Positions 44,611-54,052 of a stretch of DNA of 64,000 bases are shown here, one piece after another. Within the stretch, counting starts at the first letter, position 1. Each line of letters begins with the position of its first letter. The translations under genes were made by a program, and so were the position numbers. The DNA comes from Corynebacterium hansenii. Lineage in GTDB: Bacteria > Actinomycetota > Actinomycetes > Mycobacteriales > Mycobacteriaceae. Below the pieces are notes generated by a model. It had not been told where the DNA came from, searched no databases, and saw nothing but the letters and a program-made list of their open reading frames with translations. The DNA is taken from NCBI RefSeq assembly GCF_030408795.1, contig NZ_CP047211.1, forward strand, positions 682,001-746,000, written 5' to 3'.

Positions 44611-45905
44611 GGCCTCCTCATCACGGCATCAACGGACACGCGGACGTCCCGGTGCACCGCCTGCTCGGTGTCGATGATCAGCGTGTACGGGCGGGCGCAC
44701 CGCAGCACCGCCGGGCGCCACGGCCCACCCATCCGGCCCGTCACCATCGGCGTCGCGTCCAGGCGCCGCCCATCGTCGGTGACGACCGTCGCCAGGCCGG
44801 TCACCGCATCCAGCGTCAGCGTCGATAAGGCGGGGATGTACCCGATCATCGCCTCCCCGACCGTGGCGCACGCGATGTCCGCCTCCCCGGTGGGCTGGCC
44901 CTCCACCCACTGGATCCGCACGTTGCGCTCGTCGCGCGCCCCGGTGCGCACCGTGACGGTGGGGACGGTCTCCATCCACTGCGCCGTCCGCCCGGACTCG
45001 AGGAGCCACGTCAGCCGGCGGGACTGGATCGGGGAGCAGCCGGCGGCCGCCGACGGGCTGATCGGGCGGGGCAGCGTCGCCAGGGCGGGGGCCGTGGGGT
45101 CGACGAGCACCGGCGACGGTGGGGCGCAGGCCGACGGGCACGTCCCGTCGTCGCTGATCGACTCGAACCGCACCGTCTGGGGGTCGCCCATGTACGGCTT
45201 CAGGTCGGATACCAGCGGGGTCGGCAGGCCCCACGCCCACGGAACTCCGGCGGTGAGGGTGAAGGTCACCCGCGCCATCGTCGACCCGTGGCCCTCGGGC
45301 ACCCACCGGCCCAGGCGCTCTTCAACGTCGATGCTGCTGGTCAACCTGACCTGCGAGTACATGCGGGCCTCGGCGTTGCCCACGGCGAGGACGTTTGCCG
45401 TAGTCATCTGGTCATCGGTGGGTGGGGCGGTCTCCAACCACAACAAGGTTCGCGCGTCGTCGCCGGGGGCGCATTGGTCGCCGCGGAGCACCGACCCCAG
45501 CCACGACAGGCCGTAGGTCAGGCCCGCGGGGGTGCCGCCGACGACGAGAGCCTCCATCTTGAGTTGCCGGGCCGGGGTGCGTGTCGTGCCGAACGCCGCC
45601 CCGACGTGGGCGGAATCGATGACGTCGACATCGTGAGGGGTGGCGTCGGCGCCGTCGATGGACAGGACCCACACGCCGGCGAACTCGGCGGACGCGGGGA
45701 TGAGGGGGTCATGCCAGGGGCAGTCGGCGTCCCCCCACGGCGTCGAGTACGGCTTGTCGCGGCCGAGCCAGCGCCACAGGTCCCGCCACGAGTCGTCGGT
45801 GACGACCTCGGCGGAGAGGTTGCGGACGCCGTGCCTCATGTAGGCGACGGTCCGGGCGGTGTTGGCGATCTCGGTCTGCCCCAGCTGAAGCCACCCTCGA
45901 TGCAC
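44607..45905 (-). CDS. Distal/minor tail protein (Dit-like, tentative)
   Basis: 432 residues. The N-terminal HRGWLQLGQTEIANTARTVAYM and the region GNAEARMYSQVRLTSSIDVEERLG resemble the actinophage minor tail proteins that follow the tape measure. Several beta strands and a Cys-containing loop (DDGTCPSACAPPSP). AGGAGGACAC precedes the GTG at 45905. The exact role is inferred from position. Confidence 0.65.
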   Translation of the reverse strand: MHRGWLQLGQTEIANTARTVAYMRHGVRNLSAEVVTDDSWRDLWRWLGRDKPYSTPWGDADCPWHDPLIPASAEFAGVWVLSIDGADATPHDVDVIDSAHVGAAFGTTRTPARQLKMEALVVGGTPAGLTYGLSWLGSVLRGDQCAPGDDARTLLWLETAPPTDDQMTTANVLAVGNAEARMYSQVRLTSSIDVEERLGRWVPEGHGSTMARVTFTLTAGVPWAWGLPTPLVSDLKPYMGDPQTVRFESISDDGTCPSACAPPSPVLVDPTAPALATLPRPISPSAAAGCSPIQSRRLTWLLESGRTAQWMETVPTVTVRTGARDERNVRIQWVEGQPTGEADIACATVGEAMIGYIPALSTLTLDAVTGLATVVTDDGRRLDATPMVTGRMGGPWRPAVLRCARPYTLIIDTEQAVHRDVRVSVDAVMRRP

Positions 45906-45914
45906 GTGTCCTCC

Positions 45915-48900
45915 TTAGGTCAGCAGGCCCATGAGCCGGTCCTCGACGGCGTCCGCCGCGGCCCTGGGGTCGTCGGCGATGATGTTCTGCGTGACCAGCA
46001 CCGTCTTCGTGTGGCGACCGTAATCCTCGCCGGTGCCATGGGCAGGGACGGGCTGGATCGGCAGGGAGGGCTGGGCGTCGATCCAGTCGACCAGCCGCTC
46101 GAAGCTGGCGGTCTGCCGCGGCGACAGGACCCGCTCCGGGCCGAACGCGGTCTTGTGGAACATGCCCTGGCCTTCGCCCATGAGCCCGCCGTGCGCATAG
46201 CCGTGGCCCTTGCCCCACATGCGGCCAAGGTCCATGCCGTACCTGCTCTTGTAGTACCGCAGCGCCGCGACCATGTTGGCGAAGGGATTCCGCCGGTCGT
46301 TCGGCAGCGCGGGGTCGCGGTGCGCCGCGAACGTCGACGGGATGATCTGCAGCAGGCCAACGCCGGCGGAGTCGCCGGTGCCGTTGATGTCGACGATCTG
46401 CTGGGCGATGCCGGGATTGCCGCCGGACTCCGAGGCGATCTGCGCGAGCATCAAGCGCACGTTGCGCTCGGTGACCTCGAACCCGACGCGGGCAAGGGCG
46501 CGGCGCACCATCGGCGCCCACCGAGCGACCCCGGCGCCGCCCGGGTCGCCCATCATCTCTTCCATCAGCTTGTCGATCTTCTTCTGCGTCGCGTCGACCA
46601 GCTTTTCCTTGACCTGCGTCGGGTACGTCTGGGCCAAGCGGCCCGGCTGCTGGCGGGTGAACGCAGCAATGGCCGTGGCCATCTTCTGCTTGTACTGGTC
46701 CATCTCCCCGGAGATGACGTCGCCGATGTCGATGCCGCCCCCGGCGGCGCCCGCGATGTAGCGGCCAGTGAAATCACGGAGGGTGAAGCGGCGGGTGAAG
46801 GAGCCGTGGTTGGATCCCCATGCCGATCCGCCGATCTGGACGCCCTTGCCGCCGCCGGCGGACTCCATGTTGATGCCGGCGAGCGTGCCGGCCATGTGCC
46901 CGTCGTTGACGCCGACGGTGACGGGCCCGTTGAGGCCGGGGACCCAGCCGAGGCGGGCTCCGCCGCCGCCCATGAAGGTGTGGGTGGTGAACAGCCGCCC
47001 GCCGAACCGGCCGCCGGACAGGTGCGACTGGATACCGGACCACAGGCCGGAGCAGTCGAAGGACGGGTTGCCGACGCCGCCCCACTGGTAGGGCTTGCCG
47101 TGGTGGCGGCGGGCCTCTCGGATGGTGCGCTGGATGCGTTCGTCGAGGATGCCGCCGGTGGAGAACCGGGCGGCGGCTCCCTCGCCGATGGTGCGGCGGA
47201 CCCCGTTGACACCGCCGGAACGGGCGGCTGCGTTCATTGCCTCGACGGCGGCGGGCCCACCGACGGCGCGGGTCCACTCCGGCCGCATGATCGCCTCACC
47301 ACCGGACAGGCCCAGCCGCATGCCGGACGACGGTTCGACGAACTCCATGACGTCGCGGCCCGGGGTGTAGCCGGGCAGGACGCCACCGGACGCGAAGCGC
47401 ACGGGGTAAGGGGCCATCTTCGTCGTCCCCAGCAGATCGCTGACCGAATTCCACATGCCGACGACGCCGTCGTTGAAGACACTGTTGATGGTGAACCGCA
47501 CCGGCCGCGCCGTGGCCTCCCGCACCTGCGACCACAGCGTGCCGATCGACGACACGGCCCACTGGAACGTGGACACGACGTGCTGCAGGCCGCCGCGGAT
47601 GCCCGCGAAAACCGGGTTCACGCCGGAGTTCAGCGTCCAGAACAGCGTCGTGACGAGGTACTGCAACGCCGTGCGGATCACGGTGGTGATCTGCCCCATG
47701 ATCACGGCGGCGGTCTGCGTCATCGCCGCCTGCGTGCCCGCCATCGTCGGGGTGATCACTCCGGCCTGCGTTGCCGCCATCTGGGCTGCCATCGCGTCCC
47801 ACGACGGGGCAATCACGCCCTGGGCCTGCGTGGTCATCGTCGTGCCTAGGCCCATCATCTGCGCCGACTGGCCCATCCACATCGGGTCCAGCAGGCCGGT
47901 CGACGTCGCTCCCATCTGCGCGGCCATGCCCGAGTACGCCTCGGCGATGCCGGTCGACGCATCGGCGGCGATGGCCGGGGCGGCGCCGTCCGTGACGACC
48001 GGGGCGGCCGCGACCGCTGGGGCTGCGGGCAGGGTGATGTTCGCCGCGGAGTCCGCGAGCCCCTGCGTTGACGCCTGCACCACCCCCTCCATCGACCCGA
48101 CGCCGGCGACGAGGCCTTCGCCGATGTTGCGGCCGTACTCGGCGAACAGCTTCGAGGGGGAGGCGATGCCGAGGGCCTTCTTGAAGGGCCCCTTGATCCA
48201 TCCGGGGATGCGGTCGAGGAAGAAGCTACCGATCCGCCCAGCCAGGCTGCCGATGCCGTTGAGGAGGCCCTGGACGATGTTGCGGCCCGTATCCCACAGC
48301 CACCGGCCCGCCCCGGACAGGGCGCCAACGATCTTGTCCTTCCACCCGACGACGGTGTCCTTGACGCGGTCGAAGCCGCGGATGACGCGGTCGACCATCG
48401 GCTGCACGTACTGGTCGTAGAACGCGGAGACGACCTTCGACACCCGGTCGATCTGCAGCCGCACCCAATCCAGCGCGAGCTGCACCCCGGCGCGCAGGTC
48501 ATTGAAGCGGTCGACGATCCAGCCGATGACGGGGGCGATGATCGTGTCGTAGACCCAGCGGACCCCGACCCACAGCAGATCCCAGCCAGCCTTGAGCCAG
48601 CCGAAGATGACCTGCACACCGTCCCAGACCCACTGGAAGCCCTGGATGATCGCGTCGAGGACCGGCCGGCCCCAGGCGTCCCAGGCCATCTGCAGGCCGG
48701 TCCAGATCACCTCAAAAGTCGCGCCGAGGAGGCGGAAGCCGAGCTGGATGCCCTCCCACCACCACTGGAAAGCGGCGATGATGAAGTCCACGACGGGGCG
48801 GCCGATGTTGTCCCACGCGGCCTGAAGTTGCTCCCACACCCAGGAGAAGACCGCGCCGATGGTCTCGAAGAGTCCGCGGATGAAGTCGACGACGCCGGCG

Positions 48901-51347
48901 ATCGCGCCGCCGAGTTTTTCGACGAGCCAGCCGACGACTTCGCCGATGATGCCGATCAAGGGCGAGAGGACGTTCTCCGCGAGCCACGAGATCACGCCGG
49001 CCAAGATCTGGAAAAGCCCAGCGACCAGGCGCAAAGCGCCCATGAGGACGAAGAACGCGGCGACGATGACGCCGCCGATGATCGCGCCGACGACCTTGAG
49101 GATCGGCATCAGCACCGGCGCGAGGGCCTGCACCAGATCCCACACGGCCCCGGCGATTTCGGAGATCGCGGACCACAGGGACTTGCCGACCTCGACCAGG
49201 GCACCGAAGACGGCCTTGATCGTCTCCCACCCGGCCGACGCGATGGATGTGCCGACGTCGGCGAGGGCCTGCCCGACCTGCTTGATCGTGTCCCAGACGA
49301 ACCGCGCCGCGTCGCCGAGGCGCGCGAAGAGGTTCACGACGAACTCGGCGCGGCCCTCGTCGCCGAGTAACGCGGTCAGGGCCCCGGTGCCGGATCCGTC
49401 GCCTTGGAACGCGGACCACAGCTCGCCCCACGCCCCCTTGATCGAGCCGATGATTTCCATCACGCGTTCGGCGGTGTCGATCCCCACGAGGCGGGCGAGG
49501 GCACCGCCGCCGGGCACCTCGCCACCACCGAACGCGGTTTTCACGTCCTGCCACAACTGCTTGACGGTGGTGATGGTCGAGATGATCCACGCCACCCGAT
49601 CGGCCCCGATTAGCCGCGCCAGCGCCGAGTTACCCTCGTCGGTGGCCTCGCCCCGGAAAATGGCGGTGAGGCCATCCCACGCGCCCTTCACCGCGTCGAT
49701 GGCCTGCCGCACGGGGTCGGCGATCGTGTTCCATAGGCCGGTCCAGAAGTCGCGGAACGCCTCCGATCGCTTCCACAGGATGACGAACGCGGCGACCAGG
49801 GCTGTGATTCCGACGATGACCCATCCGATGGGACTAGTCACAAAAGCAGCGGAAATCGCCGCCTTCAGCCCCGCGATGACCTTGCCCAGAGCCGCTGCTG
49901 CCGCAGAACCCTTCCAAAGTCCACTAACGAATGCTGCGATGCCGGCCGCAGCTGACGGGGCAACGATGACCGTCATCGCGGTCCCGAGTGCTACCAGGGA
50001 GTACTTGAAGATATCCGCCGCCAAGGAACCGGAGTCCAACCACCCCATGAACCCCTTGATCACGTTCGTCGTCCAGTTCAGGCCTTTCTGCACCCCGCCG
50101 AGGAACGCGGGCGCGGCCTGGAAGATCGGCTTCAGCAGAGCCTCGCCGAGACGACCGGCCGCGGCACCGACGTTTTTCAGTGAGCCCGTGACGGTCTGGC
50201 CCATAATCTCGGCACCGCCGCCGACCATGTTCTCCATGACCTGCGTGAAGTCCTCAAAGGACACCTTGCCGTCGGAAACCATCTTCTCGGCGGCCTCGGT
50301 CGTCACGCCGTAATGTTCCGCCAGTGCCGGGAGGAGGCCGATCTGACGGTCGAGGAGCATGGCCATCTCCTCGCCGGAGATACGTCCACGGGCGGCGGCC
50401 TTGCCCCAGATCATGCCCATGTCCGCCAGGTCCGTGCCTGCGATGGAGGCGGAGTCCGCGACGAGCCGCAGCACCCGCTCGAGGTCGGCACCGGGCTGCA
50501 CGCCAGCCGCGACGAGCGTGGCGGCCTGCGATGCGGCTTCGCCGAACCCGAACGCCGTGCCGGTGACCGCGGACATGGCGTTGTCCATGATCGCGGAGAC
50601 ATCCTCGGTGGTGTGCCCCAGCGCGATGAGCTTGTGCTGTGCGTCGTCCTGCGCGACGAGGCGGTCCCAGCCCTTCTTGAGGACCGTCATCGGGCCGATC
50701 ATCGCGCCAGCGGCCAGCGCGAGCTTGCCGAGTGCGCCTTCCATCAGCCCTGCGCCGGCGACTCCCTTGTCGAAGGCCTGATCTGAGGACGCGCCGACGT
50801 CGTCGATCGCCGCGGACGCCCGCGCGGCAGCAGCGGGGACCCGGCCCTCGATGGAAGCGGCGGCGCTCGAAGCGGCTGCACCAGCTTCGCGAAGACCAGC
50901 CCCGTCGATGGCGTCGAGTGCGGCATCGGCCCGTTGCGCCGCTGCCGGAATTTCAGCGCCGATGCGAGCGCCCGCTTCCTGGGCTGCCGCCCCCACATCA
51001 TGCAGAGCAGACCCGTCGATCTTGTCCATCGCGGCGTCGGCCTTCGCTACGCCGCCGGTCATCTCGTCGGCGACGGCCGCCCCGGCCTTCGCGGCGGCTT
51101 CCTGCACCTTGGACAGGCCGGACCCGTCGATGCCGTCGACGGCCTTGCCGGCTCGCTGGGCACCGTCTTCGAGGCCGTCGGCGAGGCCGGCCCCGGCTTT
51201 CTTGCCCTCGGTTTCGGTGGCCTGGGACATGCGGGCGAGGATCTTGTCGATCTTCGCCATCGCCTTTTCCATCGCAGCGACGAGCTGGTCGGAGACCTGC
51301 CCGGTCTCCGCCTCGAATACGACTTTCGCCTGCCCCACAGTGCTCAT
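45915..51347 (-). CDS. Tape measure protein with NlpC/P60-like and transglycosylase domains
   Basis: 1,810 residues; sets tail length and probably opens the cell wall during DNA entry. N-terminal helical repeats (many Ala/Asp-rich units), then the tape-measure core ALGHTTEDVSAIMDNAMS...GMIWGKAAARGRISGEEMAMLL, then long hydrophobic segments (LMPILKVVGAIIGGVIVAAFF). Near the C-terminus: an NlpC/P60-like region (GKPYQWGGVGNPSFDCSGL, catalytic Cys) and an SLT-type lytic transglycosylase (LAQIASESGGNPG with catalytic Glu; GVGLLQIIPSTFAAH; NPFANMVAALRYY). The start at ATG 51347 follows many non-coding-like residues upstream. It is the largest gene of the prophage. Confidence 0.92.
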   Translation of the reverse strand: MSTVGQAKVVFEAETGQVSDQLVAAMEKAMAKIDKILARMSQATETEGKKAGAGLADGLEDGAQRAGKAVDGIDGSGLSKVQEAAAKAGAAVADEMTGGVAKADAAMDKIDGSALHDVGAAAQEAGARIGAEIPAAAQRADAALDAIDGAGLREAGAAASSAAASIEGRVPAAAARASAAIDDVGASSDQAFDKGVAGAGLMEGALGKLALAAGAMIGPMTVLKKGWDRLVAQDDAQHKLIALGHTTEDVSAIMDNAMSAVTGTAFGFGEAASQAATLVAAGVQPGADLERVLRLVADSASIAGTDLADMGMIWGKAAARGRISGEEMAMLLDRQIGLLPALAEHYGVTTEAAEKMVSDGKVSFEDFTQVMENMVGGGAEIMGQTVTGSLKNVGAAAGRLGEALLKPIFQAAPAFLGGVQKGLNWTTNVIKGFMGWLDSGSLAADIFKYSLVALGTAMTVIVAPSAAAGIAAFVSGLWKGSAAAAALGKVIAGLKAAISAAFVTSPIGWVIVGITALVAAFVILWKRSEAFRDFWTGLWNTIADPVRQAIDAVKGAWDGLTAIFRGEATDEGNSALARLIGADRVAWIISTITTVKQLWQDVKTAFGGGEVPGGGALARLVGIDTAERVMEIIGSIKGAWGELWSAFQGDGSGTGALTALLGDEGRAEFVVNLFARLGDAARFVWDTIKQVGQALADVGTSIASAGWETIKAVFGALVEVGKSLWSAISEIAGAVWDLVQALAPVLMPILKVVGAIIGGVIVAAFFVLMGALRLVAGLFQILAGVISWLAENVLSPLIGIIGEVVGWLVEKLGGAIAGVVDFIRGLFETIGAVFSWVWEQLQAAWDNIGRPVVDFIIAAFQWWWEGIQLGFRLLGATFEVIWTGLQMAWDAWGRPVLDAIIQGFQWVWDGVQVIFGWLKAGWDLLWVGVRWVYDTIIAPVIGWIVDRFNDLRAGVQLALDWVRLQIDRVSKVVSAFYDQYVQPMVDRVIRGFDRVKDTVVGWKDKIVGALSGAGRWLWDTGRNIVQGLLNGIGSLAGRIGSFFLDRIPGWIKGPFKKALGIASPSKLFAEYGRNIGEGLVAGVGSMEGVVQASTQGLADSAANITLPAAPAVAAAPVVTDGAAPAIAADASTGIAEAYSGMAAQMGATSTGLLDPMWMGQSAQMMGLGTTMTTQAQGVIAPSWDAMAAQMAATQAGVITPTMAGTQAAMTQTAAVIMGQITTVIRTALQYLVTTLFWTLNSGVNPVFAGIRGGLQHVVSTFQWAVSSIGTLWSQVREATARPVRFTINSVFNDGVVGMWNSVSDLLGTTKMAPYPVRFASGGVLPGYTPGRDVMEFVEPSSGMRLGLSGGEAIMRPEWTRAVGGPAAVEAMNAAARSGGVNGVRRTIGEGAAARFSTGGILDERIQRTIREARRHHGKPYQWGGVGNPSFDCSGLWSGIQSHLSGGRFGGRLFTTHTFMGGGGARLGWVPGLNGPVTVGVNDGHMAGTLAGINMESAGGGKGVQIGGSAWGSNHGSFTRRFTLRDFTGRYIAGAAGGGIDIGDVISGEMDQYKQKMATAIAAFTRQQPGRLAQTYPTQVKEKLVDATQKKIDKLMEEMMGDPGGAGVARWAPMVRRALARVGFEVTERNVRLMLAQIASESGGNPGIAQQIVDINGTGDSAGVGLLQIIPSTFAAHRDPALPNDRRNPFANMVAALRYYKSRYGMDLGRMWGKGHGYAHGGLMGEGQGMFHKTAFGPERVLSPRQTASFERLVDWIDAQPSLPIQPVPAHGTGEDYGRHTKTVLVTQNIIADDPRAAADAVEDRLMGLLT

Positions 51348-51427
51348 GTCGGGCAGAATCCCCGGCGGGGGTGACTGCCCCGGCGTTCGAACAGTGAAAT
51401 CCGCGCCGGCGGGTACCGTGCGCGAGC

Positions 51428-51820
51428 ATGACCACACCAGATGACTTGACCATCGCCCGCGCGGAGCGGGCGGAGATCGTGCGAGGCCGGCACCACTCCG
51501 AGTGGTGGGAAGAGCTCGACCGGATGCGAAACACCGGGGACCTCGCCGGGGCCGAAGCGTTGTTGATCGAGATGCGCGACGCCGTTGAACGCTCGTCGGA
51601 GATCGCAGGGTGGGCAATACCGTTCGGTCCCGCGCAGGGGCTGCTGGCGTTGTACAAGTCGCAGGGCGACGACGCCGCGGCGCTGGCGGAGGTGAACCGG
51701 TACCTCAAGGCCACGTTGGAGACGGTGAACATCGACCCGGAGGGCGGCAACACCGGGCTGCGCCGCGCCCTGGAATGGCTCGCGGTCCTCGACCCGGAGG
51801 AAGGTCAGGGCGGGACGTAG
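51428..51820 (+). CDS. Hypothetical protein, plus-strand phage cassette gene 1
   Basis: 130 residues, helical and charged, with a possible TPR-like pattern (AGAEALLIEMRDAVERS, GDDAAALAEVNRYLKATLET). Function not recognised. It is transcribed away from the tape measure. TACCGT eight nt before the ATG (51414-51419) indicates its own leaderless promoter. The HTH gene follows after 9 nt with its own -10 box. Confidence 0.65.
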   Translation: MTTPDDLTIARAERAEIVRGRHHSEWWEELDRMRNTGDLAGAEALLIEMRDAVERSSEIAGWAIPFGPAQGLLALYKSQGDDAAALAEVNRYLKATLETVNIDPEGGNTGLRRALEWLAVLDPEEGQGGT

Positions 51821-51829
51821 ACTCGACGC

Positions 51830-52066
51830 ATGACCACCAACGACGACATGCGCGACGCGAAGACGGCAGCGATCGAGGCTGTGAAAGATCGCACTGAGCG
51901 CCTCGATCAGGTCCAGATCGTGGCAAATGCTGCGATTGCTGCTCTTAGTCGTGAACGTGCTGAGGCCGTGCGTAAGGCATTGGAGGCTGGTGTGGGGGTA
52001 ACTGAACTGGCCCGTGAACTGGGTGTTTCCAGGGGTAGGGTGTACCAACTTCGCGATGGTGTCTAG
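51830..52066 (+). CDS. Small helix-turn-helix DNA-binding protein
   Basis: 78 residues. The last 25 residues form a helix-turn-helix (GVTELARELGVSRGRVYQL) preceded by a long helix that may dimerise. TAGACT six nt before the ATG (51818-51823) gives it a leaderless promoter. Its stop codon lies inside the left arm of the inverted repeat that covers the -35 element of the antirepressor gene (52059-52080), so it is the obvious candidate regulator of that promoter. Confidence 0.72.
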   Translation: MTTNDDMRDAKTAAIEAVKDRTERLDQVQIVANAAIAALSRERAEAVRKALEAGVGVTELARELGVSRGRVYQLRDGV

Positions 52067-52102
52067 GCGGGGCTAGACACGCTTGGCTAGTGGGCGTATA
52101 GT
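52059..52102 (+). promoter_or_regulatory. Promoter and operator of the antirepressor gene
   Basis: TAGACA (52074-52079) and TATAGT (52097-52102) are 17 nt apart, a good sigma-70-type promoter. The perfect inverted repeat GTGTCTAG-N6-CTAGACAC (52059-52080) covers the -35 element. A regulator bound there would block RNA polymerase. Confidence 0.72.
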
Positions 52103-52123
52103 CTGGGGTGTACATACGGCAAC

Positions 52124-52159
52124 GCCGTCCCGCTGAAGTTGGTAGCTACTCGGGACGGC
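52124..52159 (+). promoter_or_regulatory. Leader hairpin upstream of the antirepressor gene
   Basis: GCCGTCCCG (52124-52132) pairs perfectly with CGGGACGGC (52151-52159), enclosing 18 nt. It lies between the promoter at 52097 and the start codon at 52191, so it would be in the transcript leader. Attenuation or RNA stability are possible roles. Confidence 0.5.
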
Positions 52160-52190
52160 GATGCGACACCACCTATCGAAAGGGTGCGTC

Positions 52191-53018
52191 ATGCATTCTA
52201 TCAGCCCCACCGACCGCAACGCCCCGGAGGTCTTCGACTTCCGCGGCAACGATGTCCGCGTCGTCCTCGCCGACGACGGCGAACCCCGCTGGGTCGCCGC
52301 CGACGTCGCCAAGATCCTCGGATATCGCATGTCCTCCGACATGACCCGCTGGCTTGAAGAAGACGAGAAGGGTACGCACAAAGTGCGTACTTCGCAGGTC
52401 AACGGCACTTTTGAGACGCGCAGCATGGCCGTCATCACCGAATCCGGGCTCTACGCCGCGGTCCTCAAATCCCGCCGCCCCGAAGCCGTCGACTTCCGGC
52501 GCTGGGTCACCCGCGAGGTTCTGCCCTCCATCCGCCGCCACGGCGGATACCTCACCCCTGCCGCAGCCGAACAAGCACTCACCGACCCCGACTTCATCAT
52601 CCGCCTGGCTACCGACCTCAAGGAAGAACGCGCACGGCGCCAGGAACTCGAGGCCCCCGCCCACTCCTGGAACGCACTGGCCGCCCCCGGCGGCGACTAC
52701 TCCGTCGCCGCAGCAGCAAAAGTCCTCTCCCGCGACCCCGACATCGAAATCGGCCGCGACCGACTCTTCAAGCACATGCACAAGATCGGATGGATCTTCC
52801 GCACCACCGGACGCCGAGCCCACTGGGAGGCCTACCAGGACAAGGCCATCAACACCGGACGCCTCACCCACAAACTCGGCGGCGGATTCATCAACGAAAA
52901 AACCGGCGAATGGGAACAAGCCCAACCCACCATCCGCGTCACCCCAAAGGGCCTCCACGAGCTCCACAAGTCCCTGGGCGGCACCACCACCCGAGCACTC
53001 GAAGAGGTGACGGCATGA
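52191..53018 (+). CDS. Phage antirepressor (BRO-N / ANT-type)
   Basis: 275 residues. The N-terminal BRO-N domain (about 10-115: VFDFRGNDVRVVLADDGEPRW, DVAKILGYRMSSDM, MAVITESGLYAAVLKSRRPE, FRRWVTREVLPSIRRHG) is followed by a linker helix and a KilA-C/ANT-like C-terminal domain (KVLSRDPDIEIGRDRLFKHM, KIGWIFRTTGRRAHWEAYQD, QPTIRVTPKGLHEL). Such proteins counteract phage repressors and help induction. The ATG at 52191 follows GAAAGGG. It is the first of three overlapping plus-strand genes. Confidence 0.85.
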   Translation: MHSISPTDRNAPEVFDFRGNDVRVVLADDGEPRWVAADVAKILGYRMSSDMTRWLEEDEKGTHKVRTSQVNGTFETRSMAVITESGLYAAVLKSRRPEAVDFRRWVTREVLPSIRRHGGYLTPAAAEQALTDPDFIIRLATDLKEERARRQELEAPAHSWNALAAPGGDYSVAAAAKVLSRDPDIEIGRDRLFKHMHKIGWIFRTTGRRAHWEAYQDKAINTGRLTHKLGGGFINEKTGEWEQAQPTIRVTPKGLHELHKSLGGTTTRALEEVTA

Positions 53019-53266
53019 CCTGCGCAAACGACATCCTCAACGACGCCTGCACCGCCGCAGACAACGCCCTCGACCGCATCGACACCGCGACACTGCTCAC
53101 CGTCGAAACGGCCGCCAAGCAGACCAAATCCATGATCTGCCGCGAGGAATACGCCTTCTTCCGCTTCTGCGGATACAGCCGCGAAGAAACCATCAACCAC
53201 CTCGCCAACCTCTACAACACCAGCCACGACTACCTGGCCCGCATCTGCAAGGAGACCTCCCGATGA
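53015..53266 (+). CDS. Small cassette protein, unknown
   Basis: 83 residues with four cysteines (CANDILNDAC; KSMICREEYAFFRFCGYSREE; ARICKE). The middle looks helical. ATGA overlap with the antirepressor stop, and its own stop overlaps the next start, so the three genes are one translationally coupled operon. No family recognised; metal or nucleic acid binding is possible but unsupported. Confidence 0.6.
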   Translation: MTCANDILNDACTAADNALDRIDTATLLTVETAAKQTKSMICREEYAFFRFCGYSREETINHLANLYNTSHDYLARICKETSR

Positions 53267-53469
53267 ACGCAATGACCCTGAACATCGACGTCGACGCCGA
53301 CGCCGCCGGCACCATCTACATCGAACCCGACATGGGGGCCGGCGGACTGGATGCGGCGTTCTTCGACATCTTCAACAACGCCTCCGACGACGTTCATCAT
53401 CTGGTCCTCGACCGCGACGGCGTCCTCCGCCTCGCGGACTACCTCAACACCCTGCTCGTCTGCCGATAA
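53263..53469 (+). CDS. Small acidic cassette protein, unknown
   Basis: 68 residues, strongly acidic (NIDVDADAAGTIYIEPDMG; DDVHHLVLDRDGVLRLADYL). It overlaps the previous stop (ATGA) and is followed by a strong terminator. Acidic and small, like some phage inhibitors that mimic DNA, but no motif supports this. Confidence 0.55.
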   Translation: MNAMTLNIDVDADAAGTIYIEPDMGAGGLDAAFFDIFNNASDDVHHLVLDRDGVLRLADYLNTLLVCR

Positions 53470-53482
53470 CCGGCCCACGACC

Positions 53483-53515
53483 CTAGTCCCGGCTGCCGCG
53501 AACAGCCGGGACTAG
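53483..53515. terminator. Terminator closing the plus-strand cassette
   Basis: A perfect 13-bp stem CTAGTCCCGGCTG (53483-53495) with CAGCCGGGACTAG (53503-53515) and a 7-nt loop lies 13 nt after the last cassette gene and before the opposing tail gene. It can act in both directions. Confidence 0.85.
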
Positions 53516-53531
53516 TCCATTTCTGGTGTGC

Positions 53532-54044
53532 CTACAGCAGGCCGTCGAAGCCGTCGGCGCCGTCTTCCCACCCGATCGGCGCACCCTCGGAATCCACGTC
53601 AGTGGGGTACAAGTCGCGGAGCAGACGCTCCCGGTCCTTGTCGTCCTTCGCGCCGTCGAGGATCATCGTCTCCACCACATCGAGCAGCGCCGTCAGCGAC
53701 CGCAGCGACCGTAGCGGGTCGGGGATGCCCTTCTCGATCAGCCGTCCCCGCACCGACGACCACTGCGTCACCGTCGAGCGGCACAGGCCCACCGTCGACC
53801 GCCACGGCCGGGCCGTGCCCGTGCGGAGGATGTCGGCCACCAGGTCGAGGACGTCGAGGTCACCATCGGCGTCGAACGCGGCATCGATGACCTCCTCGAC
53901 GTCGAGGCCCGCCGCGCGGATGATGTCCACGGCGGCGGGCATGTGCTCGACCGGGTCGGTGGACGCGAGGCGGGAGACCGCGGCGGCCGTCGACGGCGGG
54001 AGGTCGTGGGGATGCCACTGCCTGCCCGCCCAGGTGATGGGCAC
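53532..54044 (-). CDS. Tail assembly chaperone, second ORF (G-T type, tentative)
   Basis: 170 residues. The region TVTQWSSVRGRLIEKGIPD and SLTALLDVVETMILDGAK resembles actinophage tail assembly chaperones. It follows the first chaperone by 8 nt and lies in its -1 frame, the classical place for the frameshifted extension, although it also has its own GTG (54044). Gene order before the tape measure supports the assignment. Confidence 0.62.
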   Translation of the reverse strand: MPITWAGRQWHPHDLPPSTAAAVSRLASTDPVEHMPAAVDIIRAAGLDVEEVIDAAFDADGDLDVLDLVADILRTGTARPWRSTVGLCRSTVTQWSSVRGRLIEKGIPDPLRSLRSLTALLDVVETMILDGAKDDKDRERLLRDLYPTDVDSEGAPIGWEDGADGFDGLL

Positions 54045-54052
54045 GACGGCCC

